DNA of 64,000 nucleotides from Roseiconus lacunae. GTDB taxonomy: Bacteria > Planctomycetota > Planctomycetia > Pirellulales > Pirellulaceae. Under the pieces are notes generated by a model, which saw only the letters and a program-made list of their open reading frames with translations, was not told where the DNA came from and did no database searches. Position numbers and translations under genes: made by a program. The stretch covers positions 434,001 to 498,000 of the forward strand of contig NZ_VSZO01000010.1 of assembly GCF_008312935.1 (NCBI RefSeq). The letters are read 5' to 3'. This document shows positions 35,608 through 44,175 of the stretch, one piece after another. The stretch's first letter is position 1; the number at the start of each line of letters is the position of its first letter.

Positions 35608-38184
35608 CTATCGGGTGGGCGTTTGGAAGCGGAATTGTCGGCTATCGATGATCGCCGACGCAATGTCAGCGAGCCGGAAGCCATTCGGGCGAGTTTTCTC
35701 GACCACGTCGTCGATTGTACAACGATCGTCAGGCGTCAGTTCACGACCGATCGCGAAAGTCAGCATCCGTTCGGTCATTGTCCGGGCCAAAGCCTCAATT
35801 TCGGTGTCACCAAGCATTTTGCTTAACTCGGCGCCACCGTTAAAAGATCGCCCATCGGGCATCGCGCCGCTGGCATCGATCGGGTGACCGGAATCTTCGG
35901 TTCGGAAACGGCCGATCGCGTCAAAATCGTCTAATCCGAATCCCAGTTGGTCCATCACTCGGTGGCAGGACGCACATCCAGAACTCGCGCGATGCAATTC
36001 CAGTTGCTCTCTCAACGACGCGGTCGCCGCGGCGGTTTCTGACTCTTCAAGTTCAGGAACCCCGGCCGGCGGATCCGGTGCCTTGATGCCTAAGATATTC
36101 TCGAGAATCCATTTCCCACGGAGCACCGGACTGGTTCGTGTCGGCATGCTGGTCAGAGTTAGAACGCTTGCGTGCGAGAGCAGTCCACGTCGCGGCGTGC
36201 CTTCTAACGACACCCTTTGAAACTCGTTTCCCTTCGGGGACTCGATCCCATAGAGCTTCGCCAACGGTTCGTTGATGAAAGAATAATCGGCGGTCAGAAA
36301 TTCGCTGACGGGCAGGTTGTTTCGAATGACGTGCATGAACAGCATTTCGGTCTCACGACTCATCGCCAACTTGAGCTGATCATCGAACATCGGAAAGCGT
36401 TTTTCATCCGCTTCATGTCCGTCCAAGTTTCTCAGGCCAAGCCACTGGGCGGCGAAGTCTTTCGCCAGCGCGGTCGCCCGCCCGTCTTCAAGCATCCGCT
36501 TGACTTGCTTGTCGACTTCTTCACCGGCCAGTTTGCCTTTGTCGGCCAATTCCAACAGCGTTTCGTCAGGCGTGCTACTCCACAGGAAGAACGACAAACG
36601 CGTCGCCAACTGGTGTTGAGTGAGGGCGTAGTCACCGAACTCATTCGGCTCTGCATCCGCGTTAGGCAGCTCGGCTCGGAACAGAAAGCGCGGGCTAACC
36701 AGCAGCGCCGTTAACGCACGCCGCATCCCGACGTAAAACGATTCACGTTCGCCGGTGGCTTGCTCGACCAACTGTGCGTAGGGCTTGATTTCTTCATCGG
36801 TCACCGGACCGCGAAACACTAACGGCATGAACTCACGAAGGTTCTTCATCGCCGTCTGGCGAACGTCTTTGTACCGCCCACGATTTTGTGGTGCGACATG
36901 GCGGACGAGATCAAAGTGCTTCGGGGGAAACGCGTCTTTAGGATGCCGGGAGGGACCATTGACCTCGAACGAGCGAAACATAAACGGATGCTCGGCAAAA
37001 TCGATTCGGCGGTTGGGTGGAATCGGATCGGCCAAACCCTCAATCACTTCATTGACAACCGCTTCATCCATCGTCGTCATTTGGTCGAAACGAGTTTCGC
37101 CAACCTTCAACTCTTGTTCCTCAAGGATGGGGATGAAGCCTAAACGACGTTTACCTCGTTTCAGTTCAACCGTTTCGCGTTCTGAGTCGGCGCTTCCGCC
37201 GCCACCGAAATACTTCAACTCGACCGTTTTCAGCAGCAGTCCTTCACCATCGACAATCGCGACCGTCACCGGATCGGCTTTGGAAGTCGTCACTCCACCG
37301 CGAATACCAATCCGATACTCACCGTCAAACGGAACGTCGAGATCGATCCAGGCAAAACTCTCTTTGTCGACGAAGCGTCCGTTGAAACTACCGACTTCAA
37401 AACTTCCGTAGACAGGGATCTGGTCTGGCGCGACATCCTTATCGATCGAAGGCAATTCTTTGGGATCGCCGATGACCGCGTCGGCAACCGACTCGGCGGC
37501 CTCGAAATACTTTTCGATCAACATTGGGCTCAACGAAAGCACGTCACCGTTGTTGTCAAACCCGGCGCCGACTTCATCGGAGGGAAACTTGTCGGCCGGC
37601 TTCAAGTCGATTCCAAAAAGGTCACGAATCGCGTTGTTGTACTCGCTTCGGTTCAGCCGACGTACGGTGACCTTCCCGGCTTTGGGGCGCAAGTCACATG
37701 TCGATGAAAAAGCGGCGTCTTCGAGCGCATGCACCAACTGCTTGCGTTCTTCGATTTCCGGTGTGTCGTAATCTTCCGGCGGCATCGCCCCGAAACGTAC
37801 CATCTCAAGCACCCGTTGAAATTCCGGCGGGCTGACGTCCTTGAGCGAGAGGAACGGGGTCAGATCTAGTCCGGCTTCCTTGTAGTCCTCGTTGTGGCAA
37901 TCAATGCAGTACGCTTCCAAAAGTGGTACACCGTTTTCTTCCCAAGCCGCCAGTTGTTCCGGATCAGGTTTGTTGGTGTCTTCGCTGTCTTCGCCTGGAG
38001 CTTCCTTTGACGGTGCACTTGCTGACGGAGACGTCCCTGAATCGTCTTGCGGGGCCTCAGCACGCGCAGGGTATCCGCCCCATCCGGCAAGAACGAAAGC
38101 CGTGGTCAACATCAGCGCAAGCGGCGAGAGGAAAGGCTGGCGGAGCTGCGAAACTCGCAAGTCAACCGCGGCCCTTTCGATCAT
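35608..38184 (-). CDS. Planctomycete cytochrome-type protein, DUF1587/1595/1592/1588/1585 (first module)
   Basis: About 858 residues. A signal peptide (LALMLTTAFVLAGWGGYPARA) precedes a cytochrome c-like heme motif CIDCH. DUF1587 follows (RLNRSEYNNAIRDLFG with FDNNGDVLSLSPML), then DUF1595, DUF1592 (LLVSPRFLFRAELPN), DUF1588 (TPRRGLLSHASVLTLTSMPT) and the C-terminal DUF1585 with FAIGREL. A CASCHRVMDQLG motif gives a second heme-like CxxCH. The order equals the usual planctomycete layout. The role is unknown; with DUF1552 it probably forms an exported redox module. I start at the ATG at 38184 because it precedes the signal peptide. Confidence 0.93.
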   Translation of the reverse strand: MIERAAVDLRVSQLRQPFLSPLALMLTTAFVLAGWGGYPARAEAPQDDSGTSPSASAPSKEAPGEDSEDTNKPDPEQLAAWEENGVPLLEAYCIDCHNEDYKEAGLDLTPFLSLKDVSPPEFQRVLEMVRFGAMPPEDYDTPEIEERKQLVHALEDAAFSSTCDLRPKAGKVTVRRLNRSEYNNAIRDLFGIDLKPADKFPSDEVGAGFDNNGDVLSLSPMLIEKYFEAAESVADAVIGDPKELPSIDKDVAPDQIPVYGSFEVGSFNGRFVDKESFAWIDLDVPFDGEYRIGIRGGVTTSKADPVTVAIVDGEGLLLKTVELKYFGGGGSADSERETVELKRGKRRLGFIPILEEQELKVGETRFDQMTTMDEAVVNEVIEGLADPIPPNRRIDFAEHPFMFRSFEVNGPSRHPKDAFPPKHFDLVRHVAPQNRGRYKDVRQTAMKNLREFMPLVFRGPVTDEEIKPYAQLVEQATGERESFYVGMRRALTALLVSPRFLFRAELPNADAEPNEFGDYALTQHQLATRLSFFLWSSTPDETLLELADKGKLAGEEVDKQVKRMLEDGRATALAKDFAAQWLGLRNLDGHEADEKRFPMFDDQLKLAMSRETEMLFMHVIRNNLPVSEFLTADYSFINEPLAKLYGIESPKGNEFQRVSLEGTPRRGLLSHASVLTLTSMPTRTSPVLRGKWILENILGIKAPDPPAGVPELEESETAAATASLREQLELHRASSGCASCHRVMDQLGFGLDDFDAIGRFRTEDSGHPIDASGAMPDGRSFNGGAELSKMLGDTEIEALARTMTERMLTFAIGRELTPDDRCTIDDVVEKTRPNGFRLADIASAIIDSRQFRFQTPTR

Positions 38185-38611
38185 TGGATCGGGCACAAAC
38201 GTTTGGGGGTAATCGTGGTGGCGGGACCGGGTCAGCTCGGTAGATCGAAACAATTCAGATCCATGCGGCGAACTGAAATTGCAACCACCAGGTGATTGCC
38301 CAGTCCGTCGCGACAAGCGATCCGGCGTGAGGTGGGACACCCTTATTGTAGGAATATGGCGACCTATTTCCAGCCAAATCGGCCAATGCAAGCGTCTTCG
38401 GCAAGCGAACCTCTCCTAGATCGAACAAATCGGCGCATTTTCGCCACCACATTCAGCCACTCTTCCCACCCGAACGTGTGGAACCATGGCCCGTGTACCA
38501 CTGTCGCGCCGCCAAGCCAAAACCGGATCGAGAACGAAAATCCGCTCGTATTGCTGGCATTCCGCTCGACTCGCGGCGATGAATCAGGGGGGTCACAAAC
38601 CGAGCCCCTCG
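38185..38611. other. 427-bp intergenic region upstream of the first DUF1592-type gene
   Basis: It separates the MlaF-MlaE fusion stop from the DUF1592-type gene. It should hold the promoter of the cytochrome module. No gene or repeat was found. Confidence 0.4.
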
Positions 38612-40315
38612 CTAGAATTCCGATAATGCCACCACGAGGTGCACGACCAGCACGAACAGGGTTGTCCACAACACCGTCGATGTGATCGATCGGCTAACGT
38701 CACCGGCTGAACGTTTAGGGGCCAAACCTTGGTAGTACGCGATCGTCGCCGTCCCCAGTCCACAAACGACGTTTTTCAGCAGCACCCACTTCCAGCCGAT
38801 CGAAAACCAAGTGCCATCGGTGATCAAATTACGATCGAAATGAAGCTGCCAAAAGTGCGGCCCGATATCAGGAAACGACATCGCAAAGGAAACCATGCTG
38901 ACCGACCTCGCACATTGAAAGGCCAACCATTCCAGTATCGGTGTACCGATCACGAACGCGACGACGATTGGTAACAGAAGGTAACTCCGTGGCGAAACGC
39001 CGAGCGTCTTCATCGCGTCGACTTGGCCGCCGTATTGCTTGACCCCAACATCGGCGGCGACTGCAGCACCGCAGCGGGCGGCGACAAGAATGGTCGCTAA
39101 AATTGGAACTAGAACTCGATAAAGTGCGAAGCCGATCGACGCCAATAACTCATCAATCAACAGCGGCTGCGTGTAGACTCGAAACGGCAAGAAGCGAAAC
39201 GTGAAGTACGTGGCCGTGAAGCCGATGATCAGTCCCGCGATCATCAAATAGACCCAAGCCGAAAAACCGGCAACCAATCGTGCGTAGTGCAAGGTGAAGC
39301 GTGCCGCCCAGCGATGGCGGGGAACAATCGGAACGAGGTCTAACGGCAACCGCAGTGCGGCGACGATCGCCCCGCCGGTGGCTTCCAACATCGGCGCCAC
39401 TGCCCGCTCAACCCAAGAAGGCTGAACCGCTGCACCGGCCGAACCGTCAGAATCCTGCGCGGGCACCATCAACTGCGGGATTTCCGCCCAACGCTGTTTT
39501 TCGATCTCCACCAAACGTTCCGCTTGGGGATCGAGAAGATAAACCTTATCGGCGATCGGGATCAAAGTTTCGTAGTCGTGCGTGACGACAACGCTGGTCC
39601 GATGATGTTCCTCTTGAGTCTCGCGAATCAACTGCGCGACCAATCGTCCGCTAGCTGCATCAAGCCCGCTTGTCGGCTCGTCGTATAAGACGACTTCGGG
39701 GGAAGCCGCCAAGGTACGGGCAATGGCCAACCTCTGTTTTTGGCCACCACTAAGGTGCGTCACCGAAGTTCGTTGGGGGACTCCGAGGTGTTCAAGCCAT
39801 TGTTTGGCCGTCCACGATGGCTTGCGCCCCGATTGTCCCTTCCCAGAACCAATACGATGACGGTGATCGATCGCAAACTGTACGTTCTCACGGGCGGTCA
39901 ACTCATCAAACAAAGCGAACTGTTGAAAGACGATACCGACCGAAGGTTTCACTGGTGTGACCGAATCGTCGGCCGGTTTATCCACCGATGAATTTCCGCC
40001 CAATTTGATTTCACCGGACCATCCGATCGAATCACCATGTTGCGGGATTAACCCGGCCAGCAATCGCAACAGCACGCTTTTACCGGCGCCACTTCCGCCG
40101 ACGATGACCGTGATTTTTGCGGCAGGAAAGACCGCATCGACGTCCCGCAGCAAACAACGATCACCGGCAACGACATTCAGCTTTTCCAGGCACAGCGAAT
40201 GAGCTTCTGGGAGCGACGCGGGGGCTACACTCAAGTCAGCGGGACCACCATCCCCAACACCATCAGACGCGGTGGATTCGGGGCCTTCGGTGCGTTGGGG
40301 ATCGGAGTCGTGCAC
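38612..40315 (-). CDS. Fused ABC ATPase and MlaE-type permease
   Basis: The 567-residue protein unites two subunits that are normally separate. The N-terminal 290 residues are an MlaF-like ATPase: Walker A GGSGAGKSVLLRLLAG, signature LSGGQKQRLAIARTL, Walker B VVLYDEPTSGLD and the His switch in VVVTHDYE. The C-terminal 260 residues are an MlaE permease, with LPFRVYTQPLLIDELLASIG, the AARCGAAVAADVGVKQYG block and MKTLGVSPRSYLLLPIV. Mla systems move phospholipids between outer and inner membranes. The start is a GTG at 40315 without a good ribosome binding site, so the exact N-terminus is uncertain. A membrane-anchored partner gene lies just upstream on the same strand. Confidence 0.93.
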   Translation of the reverse strand: MHDSDPQRTEGPESTASDGVGDGGPADLSVAPASLPEAHSLCLEKLNVVAGDRCLLRDVDAVFPAAKITVIVGGSGAGKSVLLRLLAGLIPQHGDSIGWSGEIKLGGNSSVDKPADDSVTPVKPSVGIVFQQFALFDELTARENVQFAIDHRHRIGSGKGQSGRKPSWTAKQWLEHLGVPQRTSVTHLSGGQKQRLAIARTLAASPEVVLYDEPTSGLDAASGRLVAQLIRETQEEHHRTSVVVTHDYETLIPIADKVYLLDPQAERLVEIEKQRWAEIPQLMVPAQDSDGSAGAAVQPSWVERAVAPMLEATGGAIVAALRLPLDLVPIVPRHRWAARFTLHYARLVAGFSAWVYLMIAGLIIGFTATYFTFRFLPFRVYTQPLLIDELLASIGFALYRVLVPILATILVAARCGAAVAADVGVKQYGGQVDAMKTLGVSPRSYLLLPIVVAFVIGTPILEWLAFQCARSVSMVSFAMSFPDIGPHFWQLHFDRNLITDGTWFSIGWKWVLLKNVVCGLGTATIAYYQGLAPKRSAGDVSRSITSTVLWTTLFVLVVHLVVALSEF

Positions 40316-40397
40316 TGAATTTTAAGTTTGAACCGATGGATGGTTGCAGGTACCGCGAGCGATGAATGACCGCGACAATGTTCTTGGGTGACAGCGT

Positions 40398-41753
40398 TTA
40401 AGGACGACGGATTCCGGCACGATCGACGCCCCCCGCTTGATCGAGTGGAGTCTCGGCGGCATAAACAACCGGATAAGGCAAATGCTTGTCCGCCTTGTCA
40501 ATCATCCCATTGTTCGCACCGGTATGCCACGCAACGACCCACTGCCGGTCTTTGCGCAAGATCTGACTGCGTAGCACGCGAGCGAAGTTGGGATCGATGC
40601 CTTGTTCTTCGTTGCCAAACAGATCATCACCGATCTCGCGGAGGATCGGTTCCAGACGTTCGCTGGCGATCTCGAGTGCGGCGGTGGCTTCGTCACTCGT
40701 CCAGATTTCTTGCCACAGTTGTTTCAGTTCTTCGTTGTCGACGAACGTCTCTTTCAAGATTGCTTGAACCAGCTTTCTTGTTTCCGGGTCGGCCGCAAAA
40801 TCGTTGGCCGCTTGCGCGACCTCGCGACGAACCGCCGGGTCTGAAGCAACATCGTTCACGGTACGTTGGATCGCGACAACGATCTCGTCCATATGTGCCT
40901 CCAGAATCGGGACTGCGTCATCGTCAACAAAACGCTGCCATTCCTGACGCAGAAGATCCTTGCGAGGCAACGGCGACTTGTCGTACAACGCCCGCCAACC
41001 GAAACGAAATAGTGAAGCGCGATCCCAGATTTCACGACCGATCTTTTCAGCGGGAGGGCGCCCATGTTTTTGTACGATCGGCAAGATTTCCTTTCTTGCC
41101 ATCGGGATCAAACGTTGTTGCACGATGTTTCGGTTCCAACGTTCCCCCAATCGATCGATCTGATCGCGATGTCGCGCGACGGATGCCTGAAAGCTGGATT
41201 CGATGATCGGTAGTGAACGCCGAAAGCTCTCTTCGACGATTGGCGTTAGCGATCGACTGAGCGTTTCACCATGCTGCCGCATCGCTTGCTTGAGCCGAGC
41301 TTCAATACGATCACGTTTGTCCGCCGGCAACATCGTTTGCACGACTTCTGACAACCGCCCCGTACTTTCGTAACGCAACAATTGAAAAGCGTCGAAATCG
41401 AAATTCGATTCGGCGAACCGGCCATACCAAACCAGACGCACATTTCCGCCCGGTTCGTTCGCCGATTCGATCACATGCCCGATTTGCCGAAAGGTCACGT
41501 GATTGGTTTCGTCATCGGTTACGTCGGCAAGAAAAACGGGGCTGCCTTTCGCCAACCGTCCGGAGGGATCGATGCGAATGAATGTCGACTCATTTCCCAG
41601 AGCGAATGCAGCCAGGGAAGCGACGCGTTGAGACATCGGGCTCGTTACTTTCCCTTCCCGAGACCGGGTCCCCAGATAAACGCCGAATAGGACCGCAATG
41701 AAGAGCACCGTCCAAAACGCCAGTCCGACGATTCGTTTCGCATAGCCAGTCAA
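40398..41753 (-). CDS. Membrane-anchored partner of the Mla-type fusion, possible MCE-like protein
   Basis: The 451-residue protein has an N-terminal membrane helix (VGLAFWTVLFIAVLFGVYLG). A beta-rich segment (about 55-125) contains GRLAKGSPVFLADV and FRQIGHVIESA, loosely like the start of an MCE domain. A long helical region (about 130-390) follows. In Mla systems an MCE protein (MlaD) is the membrane-anchored lipid carrier next to MlaE. Here the order and strand fit that role, 82 bp upstream of the fused transporter. The MCE identity is weak and rests mainly on context. The start is a TTG at 41753 with AGGGA upstream; there is no nearer ATG. Confidence 0.7.
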   Translation of the reverse strand: MTGYAKRIVGLAFWTVLFIAVLFGVYLGTRSREGKVTSPMSQRVASLAAFALGNESTFIRIDPSGRLAKGSPVFLADVTDDETNHVTFRQIGHVIESANEPGGNVRLVWYGRFAESNFDFDAFQLLRYESTGRLSEVVQTMLPADKRDRIEARLKQAMRQHGETLSRSLTPIVEESFRRSLPIIESSFQASVARHRDQIDRLGERWNRNIVQQRLIPMARKEILPIVQKHGRPPAEKIGREIWDRASLFRFGWRALYDKSPLPRKDLLRQEWQRFVDDDAVPILEAHMDEIVVAIQRTVNDVASDPAVRREVAQAANDFAADPETRKLVQAILKETFVDNEELKQLWQEIWTSDEATAALEIASERLEPILREIGDDLFGNEEQGIDPNFARVLRSQILRKDRQWVVAWHTGANNGMIDKADKHLPYPVVYAAETPLDQAGGVDRAGIRRP

Positions 41754-42195
41754 GACGTTGGTTCCCTAGACATACGGTTCTTTAGACATACGATGGTTCC
41801 ACGGACACTACCTTGGATCCTTTTGCGACCCATCCTTGAAGAAACGCCTCCTAGAAGAAACGTCCGTCGCGGCCGCTAAACCGCCCCAATTCATTGCCGC
41901 AATGTGGTCGACCGATCTTGACCTGTAGGCCCGAAAAAAACAGCGCCAAGGGCGCGAATTACGATGTTTCTTGCGGCAGACGACATTCTACGCCGAACCG
42001 AGTAGACTAGGGGGCTCCCAAACTCGGATGGCAAAACTGCCCCGACGAGGCTAACCGCTGACGACGAGCCGAGCATTCGGCGAATGTCGAGTCCAATTCC
42101 CAGCGGCTGCGGCTGTCATGACGGTACGTTTTTGCCATCCCACTTCCACGCTCTCTCCACGTTTCCCACCGACTAACGAAAGCGACTTGTTTGCT
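41754..42195. other. 442-bp intergenic region upstream of the LRR gene
   Basis: It separates the Mla-type operon from the divergently transcribed LRR gene. No real gene is visible; the frames that cross it are antisense or N-terminal extensions of the LRR gene without family character. Promoters for both directions are expected here. Confidence 0.4.
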
Positions 42196-43089
42196 ATGCA
42201 CCGACTTGCCAACGTCCCATTCGGAATTTTTTTGTTGATGCTCGCCGCCACCACCTGTCTGGTTTCGCCACCGGCAATGGCGGATGAACCGGCTAAAGAC
42301 AGCGAGAAGAAAGAGGAGCCTAAACCTGTCGAGTCGATCTTCAAAGACAAGGCCCTCGAAGACGCCGTTCGCAAACAGGTGTTCGCCAAAAAGTACAACA
42401 ACGAACCGATTGTCGCCGCTGACGTGGAAAAGATCTCTCGCGTCGAAGGTGTCGGAAAGCAAATCAAGAGCTTGGACGGCCTCGAACATTGCCATGCGTT
42501 GATGCTGATCGACTTGCGTGACAATCAAATCGAAAATCTGAAACCGATCGCCCAGCTGAAACGTCTTCAATCGGTTTCACTTTCGGGAAACCGGATCAAA
42601 GACCTATCGCCGATCAAAGAACTAACGGCGATGCAATTGCTAGATGTTTCGCGAAACCAGATCGCCGATCTTCAGCCGCTCGCCGAAATGAGCAACCTGC
42701 GCACACTGTATGTTGCCGAGAACGATATCAAGTCCCTTGATCCGATCGCACCGCTGTCAAAGATCTGGTCACTCGATGCCTCTGGCAATAACCTTTCGTC
42801 GGTCGAACCGGTCGCCGGATTGAAATGGATCACCATGCTCGACCTCCGCAATAATTCCATCTCGGACATCTCGCCGATTGCCAAACTCCCGGCGATAAAC
42901 ATCCTGCGTTTGGACAACAACGAAATTAAAGACCTCGCGCCACTAGTCCAAGCATGCCAAAAGGATGCCGAAGGCGACAACCGTTTTGCTCCGTACCTCC
43001 GTCTGTTTCTGGACGGAAACCCGATCGACGACAAAGCGAAGGCAGACGCGATCGAGAAACTGAAGACGGCCGGCGTGAAGGTAAAGTGA
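42196..43089 (+). CDS. Secreted leucine-rich-repeat protein (internalin type)
   Basis: The 297-residue protein has a signal peptide (MHRLANVPFGIFLLMLAATT, cleavage near PAMA-DE) and an acidic linker. About seven 21-22-residue LRRs follow, of the kind LxxLDLRDNQIxxLxPIAxL: IDLRDNQIENLKPIAQL, VSLSGNRIKDLSPIKEL, LDVSRNQIADLQPLAEM, LYVAENDIKSLDPIAPL and others. This SD22/internalin-like form is used for protein binding. The start is the ATG at 42196; the frame is open upstream to 42118 but without signal-like sequence. It is convergent with the fructosamine-kinase family gene, 28 bp from its stop. Confidence 0.9.
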   Translation: MHRLANVPFGIFLLMLAATTCLVSPPAMADEPAKDSEKKEEPKPVESIFKDKALEDAVRKQVFAKKYNNEPIVAADVEKISRVEGVGKQIKSLDGLEHCHALMLIDLRDNQIENLKPIAQLKRLQSVSLSGNRIKDLSPIKELTAMQLLDVSRNQIADLQPLAEMSNLRTLYVAENDIKSLDPIAPLSKIWSLDASGNNLSSVEPVAGLKWITMLDLRNNSISDISPIAKLPAINILRLDNNEIKDLAPLVQACQKDAEGDNRFAPYLRLFLDGNPIDDKAKADAIEKLKTAGVKVK

Positions 43090-43117
43090 CCTGAATCCTG
43101 TCCATCAACCGGCTTGT

Positions 43118-44062
43118 TCAATGCCGCAAGATCGCGGTCGCTGTTTCTAAGCAGCTACCGTGATAGGAACGGCCGAACAGATTCAGGTGGTTAAGCTGGT
43201 GATACAGCATGTAAACTTGGGCACGTCGCTGCCAACCGTCCGGTAGCGGCCACCGCCGCTCATAGCCTTGCTGAAAAGCAGGCGGGCACTGACCTAACCA
43301 GCGGATCATGCCCCACTCGGCTTCGCGGCAACCTCGATAGACGGCGGGATCGATCAGTGCCGGTCGACCGTCGGTACCGAACAAGTAATTTCCGCTCCAA
43401 AGATCGCCATGCAACAGCGACAGAGCCTTCTCGCGGCCGCGCAGCAGCTCGTCCAGTCGTGCGACGATCGAATCACACGCATCGACCAACGCACGATCCG
43501 CTAAACCTTGCCGGACCGCCCAGCGAATCTGATAACGCAACCGTCGCTCTGCAAAGAAACTGACCCAATCATCGGTCGGCTGATTGACCTGCGGTGCGGC
43601 CCCGAGAAAGTTGTCACGTTCCCACCCTAGACGATCACTTTGAGATGCCAGGTGCATGTCGGCGAGTTGCTCTCCGAAACGCTCGAAATCGGCAGCCGAC
43701 GGACGTACGGGTGACGCATCGATCCACTCGAGGGCCAACAGTGCGTGCTGGTCAAACGCCCCCAATGCGATGGGCCGTGGGACCCGAATCGTTTCGGTGG
43801 CGGAGAGTGCGAGCAACCCTTCGGATTCGGACTGGAAATTGGACAACATCGATTCCGAATGTTGCTTGACGACGATTCGGATCGCCTCGCCGCCTTCGCC
43901 AATTCGCAATACTCCTCCGTCGATCGTTCGCAACTCCCCCGTCGCGACCTGTCGCTTGAGTGTGACCAATTGCACATCGCTGACGCAGCCGCCTCCCAAC
44001 GGCCTGCTTTCGATCACTTCGACCGGTTCCCGGATCAATTTGGAGAGGGTGCTTGATCGCAT
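43118..44062 (-). CDS. Fructosamine kinase family protein
   Basis: The 314-residue protein has the fructosamine/ketosamine 3-kinase pattern. Examples are GGGCVSDVQLVTL at the nucleotide loop, a Lys in IVVKQH, LALEWIDA, the catalytic LLHGDLWSGNYLFG (Asp in HGDLWSGN) and the metal-binding ALIDPAVYRGCREAEWGM. These kinases phosphorylate sugars bound to amines and repair glycated proteins. A small insertion after the glycine loop lengthens the N-lobe relative to the E. coli YniA size of about 286 residues. The gene is divergent from the redoxin fusion gene across about 110 bp. Confidence 0.9.
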   Translation of the reverse strand: MRSSTLSKLIREPVEVIESRPLGGGCVSDVQLVTLKRQVATGELRTIDGGVLRIGEGGEAIRIVVKQHSESMLSNFQSESEGLLALSATETIRVPRPIALGAFDQHALLALEWIDASPVRPSAADFERFGEQLADMHLASQSDRLGWERDNFLGAAPQVNQPTDDWVSFFAERRLRYQIRWAVRQGLADRALVDACDSIVARLDELLRGREKALSLLHGDLWSGNYLFGTDGRPALIDPAVYRGCREAEWGMIRWLGQCPPAFQQGYERRWPLPDGWQRRAQVYMLYHQLNHLNLFGRSYHGSCLETATAILRH

Positions 44063-44175
44063 GACAAAGTTTTAGTGGGAAATGAAACTTTCGAACTGTT
44101 CGGCGAGTACTGTAACTTGATGTGAGATCACAAGGCAAAACGCCGCACTTCTGAAAGCCTCATTTGAGATAGGTC

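Noticed and set aside
42007..42570. 187-codon open frame on the minus strand
   Set aside because: It is antisense to the LRR gene, whose repeats are unmistakable.
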